Positions 56,301 through 64,000 of a DNA stretch of 64,000 bases are shown piece by piece. The notes under the pieces are model-generated. The model worked only from the letters and a program-made list of their open reading frames with translations. It was not told the origin of the DNA and made no database searches. Every line of letters starts with the position of its first letter. Position 1 is the first letter of the stretch. Source of the DNA: Pyrenochaeta sp. MPI-SDFR-AT-0127 (taxonomy: Eukaryota; Ascomycota; Dothideomycetes; Pleosporales; Cucurbitariaceae); the NCBI GenBank assembly GCA_020747015.1, contig JAGTJM010000074.1:62001-126000 (forward strand). The letters are read 5' to 3'. A program made the translations under genes and the position numbers.

Positions 56301-58291
56301 GGGATTTGTATATAGTTATCAGCTGGGTCGTCGCTGTATTCAATTGGCGAGTATACACTTTAAATGAGGGCTTTCGCATTGTAGCTAACCATTTGCAGTC
56401 TGGTCGAACTGAACTCATCTATCCTGGTTCAGACGAGATAGAAGAGATCTCATATTACGCAAGAATATTCCCACATCCTGTCCCAGAGTCTTTGAAACTG
56501 AAGGCAATCGCGGTAACATACTTCGTTTTGAATTTCGAGTGGGACGGAAGCAAGACTAGCGGTAACACAGATTTTGTTATCGCCCAGATGAAACAAAGTG
56601 CTGGCTCGGCAACTACGTCGAAGGATAGGATAATCACGTTATATCTTCTAGGCATTTTCTACTGCATGCTAAAAAGGCAAGCGGATGCAATATTGGTCTT
56701 CAGCGAAGCTCGTCGAGAAATCAGTAAAGAAGACCTTGACTTACCATCATTAGAAGGAGAAGATATTGCCAATTCCGAGGTAGCCAATATTCGGGAGCTG
56801 ACCCTCGATAGACTTTCTCAGATGCTAGAGGCTACTGGACGAGATCAAGAAGCGCTTGATTTGAGATTGGAATTCAAGCCCCTATACAACATTGGCCGGC
56901 ATAGCATCAATCTCTCAATCATTCAGCTTTGTTGGAAACTGGACCGTAGTGGTCAAAAGGCCATGGATATGCTCAAATCGTGGTCTAAAAAAGAGAGAAA
57001 GTTTTACCTTCAGCGCATATATGGAGGATTATATGGACGTCAAGTGAGCAAAGGTGACCTAATTGAGTACACACGCCCTCCAAGACGCACTGGTGAAATC
57101 CAGCTGTATCTGAGCTGGCTTCATGAAGCAGATCAGACACTCTATCAGCAACAGGTTATTGCTACGATCTACCAAGAAATCGTCCATGACGTGGAGAAAG
57201 CCAAAGAGGTCAGGCTTCGGCTGTTTTGCGCAAAACCAGCCATTAACGACGCTATGAAGCGAATCGAATTTGTCAGAGACGTGCAGAGCGTAGAATGGAG
57301 ACGACACGCCGCTGCGATTTTTCGTCAATTTCAGGCCACATTACACCCCGAGATCAGGGAGACACTTCTGGAGGAACTGAGATCTATGCCTGTCTTACAG
57401 TTCCAACAGAGTGATGAGCTTCAGGAATCGCAAGTCGGCATGCTGAAAGCATATATGCACCGTGTATTAGGGTACGTTCATTGCTGCTACCAAGTTCATG
57501 CTGGTTGTGGGCGGAGCTCCTGCATATGAGATCACCAGGAAAACTTCCACATATTGCGGACAACTATTGCTATGGTTAACTAAATGCTGACATGTACCAA
57601 CTGTAGGCCTTCTCGCGAGTATCAGCAATCCATGGAAACCCTTTTCAGTGTCTGTGTAGCAGGACTCGAAGACGGCGTGTCCTACAACGACGGGCCTAGT
57701 CTCCGACTTCTTACCAAAGTCTTGAGTTCGCTACCTGGACTCGAGCGTGATGCATGCATTTCCTATACAGCGCAGTTCTCGATATTAGATCGGGACTTAC
57801 GACACGGTATCAATGTTGGCGCTGAGAATGATACATCACCTTCCGAGAAGCATGCTTCCTGGGATGGAAACGAAGATCTCACAAAGATAGACTACCCTTG
57901 CGATGGTTGTGGACGAAAACAATCCCGTTGGGAATCTGTACAGTATATGTGTCTCGTGTGTCCGAATCTGGATCTTTGCGCGGCATGCTATGCGAAGGAA
58001 AAAGAATCGCATAATCGAGTTCCCCAGGCAACAAATCCAGATGAAAACGGGGTGTGGGAAGATGAGCTGTGGCATCCATTCTGCGATAGTACACACAGTT
58101 ATATCAAAGGGCCCATGAAGCACTGGAAGGGCGTACGTGGAGGCATGATCAGGATCGGCGACAAGGAAGAGACAGTAAAAAATTGGTTGCAAGGTTTGAA
58201 GGAAGTGCGGTGGAAACAGGCTTGGGAAAACTTCTGGCGCTCGCAGAGTGGGTTGCGAGACATTGCAATCGATGATGATGCCCATGACTAG
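53345..58291 (+). CDS. Goodbye-NACHT-ZZ STAND (NLR-like) signalling protein
   Basis: A signal-transducing NTPase of the fungal NLR type, expected to switch on ligand sensing; members take part in heterokaryon incompatibility and possibly defence. Six exons join in phase: 53345-53689, 53737-55147, 55202-55565, 55623-56307, 56399-57471 and 57607-58291, about 1520 residues. Residues ~15-150 match the fungal STAND N-terminal Goodbye domain (LWTKAVNDYVQKTG, GAFPPAMPVGIVFSACGRLL). The NACHT has Walker A GTDGCGKT at 387-394 and Walker B LLLFIDGFDEA at 486-496, with MFLTTRR as the sensor strand. An acidic linker (about 716-738) is followed by a long helical region with TPR-like parts (LGIFYCMLKRQADAILVFSE). 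A ZZ zinc finger closes the protein: cysteines 1391, 1394, 1408, 1411, 1417, 1420 and histidines 1449 and 1456. No WD40 or ankyrin repeats are present. An in-frame stop lies inside intron 2, so splicing is required. Confidence 0.9.
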
Positions 58292-61200
58292 GACATTCAT
58301 TGCACTCTGGAGGACATGCTAACCTTGATTTGACATTGGATTAAAACTGTAGCTCTCTAAGGTACTTCTCAAACTTGTAAGCCTAGCGAATTGCATCGTT
58401 AGAGACAATATCTGCCATGTCTAAGTAATTTAGATCTGTCGACAGGCATGATAATTCTGTGGATCACCTCATATACTGTTACATTAAATCGAAGACCTTC
58501 GCACGAAGATGAGTCTCTGTGCACTACAAGCGAAAAGAAGTTTTAAATACCGGGAGAGAGTTCAAGCTCCTCTTCTTTCCAAGTCAGATTCATAGCTATC
58601 AAGGAGTGCAAGCATGTATTCTGGGCGAAGAATGTCTCAAGTAGATAGTTAAAGTACGCGTCCTTTTCGAAGAATCCTATGGCTCGAAACCACTGAAATT
58701 TGTGTTTAGTCAGGATACATAGCTCAGTATTTACGTTCATAAAGTCCCTGGATCACAGAAATCTCTACAAACAACTCTACGGTCTTTCATATTATCCCTC
58801 CTGGGCGCAATAGAGTCATACCTAGTCTATAGGTTTGACCCTATACCCACAAGAGCATCCCCAACCGTGCTGTGAATCTTGGCCAACGGCAAACCTCCTT
58901 TCAATAAGGATCAAGGTAAATGTACGGCAAGAAACATCAATAGCGACTCCTTCTGTCCCCATGTTCCAGGAAACCTGCGTTGAACGGCTCTCGTTATTTC
59001 AATTCATAAGTGGGTTGAGACCAATACAATCTACTTGTGAAAGAGACGTCAAGATGACAGCGGTGTAGATTCAACTAAAAAAACATAACCTACTGCATAG
59101 GATTTCGAATTCAAAACAAGTCATACCGTTGACCCCTTTTTTTTTATCTCAACGGACTTCAAACGATGTGAGACATTTTACCAAAAGGATTTAATTGTTT
59201 TACGCATTCATTTGCCCTTCTAACTCTGGCTTGCATGTGGGGATTTTCAAATCACTGAGAACCTGGAAACGATGGGCAAGGCAACGCCCCCAAGCCAAGG
59301 GGTGGCCTAGCCAACCAAACGAGAAAAAGTGCAGCTGCAGTGTCGTGGCGATCGGTAGCATAATGACACTATGTCTGACAGCAATTTGACCCTGAACAAG
59401 TGTCCTCGCCGTTTAGGAGCTGGCTACGGCAGTCTCAGTATAACACTCTGACCCTGCAGCTGTCGTGAGCTACGGTTTGCAGATCCTATAACGTCGATCT
59501 TAATGCTAATGAAAGCATCCCTTCTTGTGACCCGATCGGAACGGGGCCGTTTTCATGACGCTTTGAGAGGCACAAAGAAACCAAGCTTATGCGGTCATTT
59601 TGTTCGAACCTGACGGAGCATCAGACACGCTCAAGCGTAGAGCTTTACGCTGTCTGTTAGTCGAGAAACTGATACCTAAGCCATCCTCTGCGTAGGCTCA
59701 TTTGAAGTCGTCTGTTCACCAAATACAAGGATGAGCATAGCGAGAGCAATTGGCATCGCCAGAGTGGAAGGCATTGTGAGGCTAGACAGGCGTGGAAAGC
59801 AGATTCAGATGGCACAACCCACGAATAGTAGGCTGAAATGTATGAATTTCTCGAGTGCTAACCCCGGCTCGTTATTCTGAAGCATTGTATGATGACCCAG
59901 ATGTGCAGAAAGCTAGCTCAACATCATGTAAGCCCTGACTGACATTCCTATCAGGTGCTATCAACGCGTGTACCCCATTGCTGCGCCTGCTTTGTTTGTT
60001 TCAGAGACACAGCTGTGATTGCTCAGCCCAGTGGATCAAGGCTCGATCGCGACGGCTCACCTGAGTAGTGTATTTAGTGCGTGATGCCGTGTTCAGCTGA
60101 CACAAGTCACATATATCTGCAGCTTTCAGGGGCAGACCTTTGCCCAGACTTGTGAATGTCGTTGGTGTAAGAGATAAGTGGACGCTGGAAGCATGGAGGA
60201 CTAGCCTGGAAACAGACTGGCCGCAGTGAATAGTATATGAAGATCAGCCGTTGAGTAGCTGCTTTAAGCAATGTCAAGTTTTCATTCGAGGTGGGGTTTG
60301 GCGCTCTGAACTCAATAGAAAATCTATATGTTGCGGAACTGTGGCGTTGTTGACTGCCTATCCCCGGATTCTGCTCTGAGATTTGTGACTCTTCTGATGT
60401 TAAGAGGCGTATCTTGTGACGATGCTCGTGCTGTGCACCTGCCGGGGGAACGCCTTGAGCTTAGCCATGGAATCACAAGGCACCTGCGACCAGTCGATGG
60501 GAGTAACAAACCGCCTTCACCGGTGATTCCCTGAAGCGGCCACTTAGAACCCGTGTTTCCCAACAGCCATAGCGTTTGCTTTCACGGCGTCCGCACGGGC
60601 CAATAGTTCGTGGGCTGATTTGAGAGTTGGTGGTCATACAGCGGCTTTGTCGCACTCGTTCTTCTCGGAAACTTGGCCGAAATTGTTCATTCAAGGCTAT
60701 TTGCATATCTGCACCTGCATGCAAGACAAATCTGGTCCTTGGGAGCTTTCAGGTAAGTAAATGGGCCAAATTGGCGTCAATGAAGTGATGGACGGAAGGC
60801 TCTGGTCGAACCACGCCCGGACACACATTCCCAATAGAGTATGGAATGCGCCCACATGTCCGTGTGCGACACATGCTCGATGGAAGCCTAATCAGAGTGA
60901 CAATGCTTATGAGCGGTAATGCGCTGATACTGCTTTGATACAGATATGATTGAGGTCGGGGAATTAACCACTTCTATTCGCAAGCCGATTGGCGAACCAA
61001 GGTTTATTTGTCGCTGACTTCCTGGATGTCATCGGCCACGCCGTACAACTCCAAGGGTTCGCTACCGGATGTTTGAACGCTGAACTTGACCATGCTTTCT
61101 GTCACAGCAGCTTTCAGTCTGCTCGAAAAAGTTGTGGCTGCTAATGGTATAACAGAACGATGCTCATGAAGCACAATGTTTCATCCTTGTCGGAGTATTG

Positions 61201-64000
61201 TTCACTCTCAGCTCATCTGTGTCTTTTAGCACAAAGCTCGAATCTGGCCATAAGGGTGAACCCGCACCTTGAAGGCACAGCTGTAATTTCCAGTGTCCCG
61301 GGGACCATTGATTTTCTTTGGCCTGGGGTTAGATTGTTCAACAGTTCCACGAGATGCATTGTGCAAGTTCTTGATATCGCAAACAAAGGTTGTTCAAGTC
61401 CCTGGGCCGGTTGTCGGCCCATATTGAACCATTTCATAACATTGGATCGTTCAGTATCAAAGATTGGGTCAGCAAAGGCGCCCAAGCCTAGGTCGATATA
61501 TTACGTCTCAGCCGTTACACCACGGAACAACAGTTCATTTACGTAGAAAGTAACAAACCATTGGCACCCAAGACAATCACTTAGTCTGCCAGGCCGAAAT
61601 TAGGATTGGAAAGGACTGGAAGGGGCGTGGAATCATGAACAAACCACTTCTGAAACCTTGACCTTTGCTGCGTTTTAGTTCCTAATAGTATTCATCATAG
61701 ACTCGGTCATCAAGCGTTACAGGATCTCAGTCAAGTGTCGGGTTTCCCCGATCGACCCACTGGCTTGGAAATTGGATTCTGGCACCCAAAATGGCCAATT
61801 TCAATGTACTCACACCTATCTAGAGGTTTGCTGAAATGTACTGTTGAGCCACTGTACGCAGTCTGCTTTGAAGGGTGCTTGCTCCTCATCACTGACAGTC
61901 CGTACCGCTGCTACACTTCCCTTGAAGCTTGAACACTGCATCATGTCAGCCCCCTCTGCCGATCACTTGATCAGGAGGTCCGAAATAAGCAGTTTTGGTG
62001 TAACAGCTCGTACGCATAGTCGGAACAAGGCCGCTACGTCGACCAGGCGATGATGGCGCCGCCAGTCTTGTTCGAGTCGGCTGAGACACGTAGTGGGCTC
62101 GAATGGTCCCTAATTTTTCCGATGATACATTCGAGGCAGCTGCAGGTCGCCATGGTACTATTGATTGCTGACGTTTGAATGCCGACCTTCACCGTCACGG
62201 GTTTGCGGGAGGCTGCAGGTCCGTGTACCTCGACAGCGGATGGCCTGCAGCAACACCGGGTGTTTTGTGACGTTATAGTGGGCTGCAGCGTCCAATTCTG
62301 GTGGTGGTTTCCTGAAGACCCGCTCAGCCACCATCTTGACGGTCCCTCGAAGGGGCTGCTGTGCCTGGGCGTAGAGAAAGCTCTGGTATGTGCTTGGGGG
62401 GGGGGGGGCACTTGGGGCGACGCACCACAGTGCGGTGAGGCACTCGGAGACTTAATGACAGCCCTGCTTCTGAACCATCTATATGGGTGCGTCAGATGAC
62501 GGGCCAGGCATGGAAAAGAGGAGAGTGTAGTCGGGCCAGTCTCATGTTGGGCCCTGCGGCAAGCCCGGCGGCCTGCTGCTCACAAAGCAGAGCGAGATCG
62601 CCAGCCAGTGATTGGAGCGGCGCCTTAATGAGCTGCGCAAGTCGAGGCAAGGAATGCAATGCGCAGATGAGAGCAGTCGTCGCCAGTCAGCCCCGGGTGC
62701 TGGGGCAGTCGGACGGCGGCAACGTGCGAGACACACGAGCGCGATGAGGACTTGGGACTGAGATGTCACCCTAACCGCGTGGGCCACTGCTGAGGGCAGC
62801 AAGGGAGAGTTGAGGGCACTCTCGCCGTGTGCTGAGCTCCGAGGGCTGGTGGTGAGGCCTTGGGGAGGCGTGACAGGCCTCGTCTGGGCGGCGGGAGTAG
62901 CCAAGGGGCGCTAGTAGCCAAAGCGGCATGGCGCGGCGCCCAAGTGGGGGGGCAACAACCGCGGACGCTGCACGTCACCGGGCGCTCCTTCCCAATCCCC
63001 TGTTCGGCCATCCCTCCTTCCCATATCGATCATGTATCGCCTGCCATCGCGACCACGCAAGGGAGCCGCCGCCGAGCGGGTTGGCGCCCCATCGTTTCTC
63101 GCCATCCTCACCGTTCACGCGCCTGCGCCAGTGCCCGCAACCCTAGCCTGGTCTATGCCGCCCGCCGCCAGTCCCGCCTCCACTGGGGCACGCTGACCGG
63201 CCGCCGCTGATTGATGAATGCGACTTGCTGCAGCGTCGCCCTCAATGAGTGGCTCTGCCTACTTTCGGAGCATTGCGCAGTCTACCACTCTGTCGGGTCG
63301 CGGTGTGTCTGGAGGAGTGAGAGAAAGCCCGGATCATGGCGCAGTGAATGCTCTAGCCAAAAGAACACCCACCCACACACACACACACCCCATCCCCTCC
63401 CCCCTACCCCCTCCCCTCCAGGCGATGCAACCTCTTCGCATCACTCGCTGGCCGTGGCGCCTGTGCGTCGATGCTTTCCCTCATCGCCCATCAGTCACTT
63501 CAAACCCGCCTCCTCGAGGCCAAGTAGTGTCGTTGCGCTCGCCTCTGTGACAGGTAACGGCCCTCGAGCCCAATCTTGCCTGGCCGCTTTGCTTCGTCTC
63601 CATCCACTGTCACTGGCGGCACGACCTGTCGTCTGCCAGCGGCTGCCGGCCCGTGACGCTCTCCACCCAGCCTGCACCTTGGCCCGTCCGCTATCCATTG
63701 TGGGCTGGACGCCGCGGACAGGCACTGCTGGGCCAATCCGGCGCTCCCGCGGCCAAGAGCAAACTCTGATCATCCGTTCGCTTCATGGGTTATTCTGGGC
63801 GGCTGATCGAGATGAAACATCGAGGACCCGGCCGTCTGGTCCATATCCTGCCGTGTCGAGTCGGGCCCCCATTTGAGAGCGGTGTCGTGGTCAATGTTCC
63901 TGCATCGCTGCACGGGACTGTGATGCCTTTAGCTTGCGAGCCAATCCATTTGCTGCGAAGCAGTGGGCCTTGGACCCGCGGGCAGCAGAGATCTTGTTCC
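58292..64000. other. 5.7-kb gene-poor end of window
   Basis: No gene I can support. A small minus-strand frame at 58543-58740 has an in-phase 42-nt intron candidate but no domain. From about 62.3 kb the DNA becomes GC-rich, with a run of 13 G at 62396-62408 and a C/A-rich pyrimidine-like tract at 63366-63419; this part resembles a promoter and 5' leader of a gene beyond the window. Overlapping long frames there reflect high GC and have no domain. Confidence 0.45.
63366..63419. repeat. (CA)n and CCCCT-rich low-complexity tract
   Basis: A (CA)-type microsatellite passes directly into a CCCCTCC-rich stretch. On the plus strand it is almost free of G, a form common in fungal promoters and 5' leaders. 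Confidence 0.8.

Noticed and set aside
61160..61546. 128-codon ORF with an antisense 90-codon ORF
   Set aside because: Neither strand shows a domain or splice support; mutual overlap suggests chance.
63211..63876. 221-codon ORF in the GC-rich end
   Set aside because: High GC lowers stop frequency; the peptide is low-complexity, starts in a (CA)n/CCCCT tract and overlaps an open antisense frame. More likely a promoter or leader.

Overview
The window looks like nuclear DNA of a filamentous ascomycete. Genes are intron-rich, with introns of roughly 40-135 nt carrying GT...AG ends and CTNAC/CTAAC-type branch sites. The recognisable proteins are filamentous-fungal types: a BEM1 polarity scaffold, a fungal augmin HAUS6, a PTH11-type rhodopsin-fold receptor, and a Goodbye-NACHT STAND protein. 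A Dothideomycete of the Pleosporales type is my best guess, but that is inference from gene content and not from a search.

Region 1 (0.6-20.4 kb) is gene-dense housekeeping DNA. In order: BEM1 (-), THP3-like SAC3/GANP protein (-), the ESCRT-II subunit VPS36 (+), augmin HAUS6 (-), an HD-domain nucleotidase (+), a large low-complexity protein (-) and condensin SMC2 (-). Two divergent pairs, THP3/VPS36 and HAUS6/HD, share promoters of only about 0.3 kb.

Region 2 (20.7-41 kb) is sparser and more accessory. It holds a PTH11-like receptor (-), a secreted berberine-bridge-type FAD oxidase (+) convergent with an NTF2/SnoaL-like protein (-), and then long stretches without clear genes. Inside these I could rebuild a small spliced dsRNA-binding-motif protein (32996-33385) and a two-exon conserved-looking protein (35794-37231). 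A compact nested inverted repeat lies at 30704-30772 and a 9-bp minisatellite at 37915-37957.

Region 3 (41-52 kb) starts with cyclophilin A and then carries a loose oxidative group: a cytochrome P450, an FAD monooxygenase of the salicylate-hydroxylase type, an NmrA-like oxidoreductase and a DUF1772/anthrone-oxygenase-like membrane protein. No PKS, NRPS or terpene backbone enzyme is present, so these may be catabolic or part of a dispersed pathway.

Region 4 (53.3-58.3 kb) is one six-exon gene for a protein of about 1520 residues: an N-terminal Goodbye domain, a NACHT NTPase, an acidic linker, a long helical region, and a C-terminal ZZ zinc finger. This is the most interesting system in the window, an NLR-like (STAND) signalling protein that may act in non-self recognition. 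The remaining 5.7 kb to the window end shows no gene I can support; its last 1.5 kb is GC-rich and promoter-like. All gene models come from reading the sequence, with exon phases checked by hand. I saw no tRNA, rRNA, CRISPR array or intact transposon.
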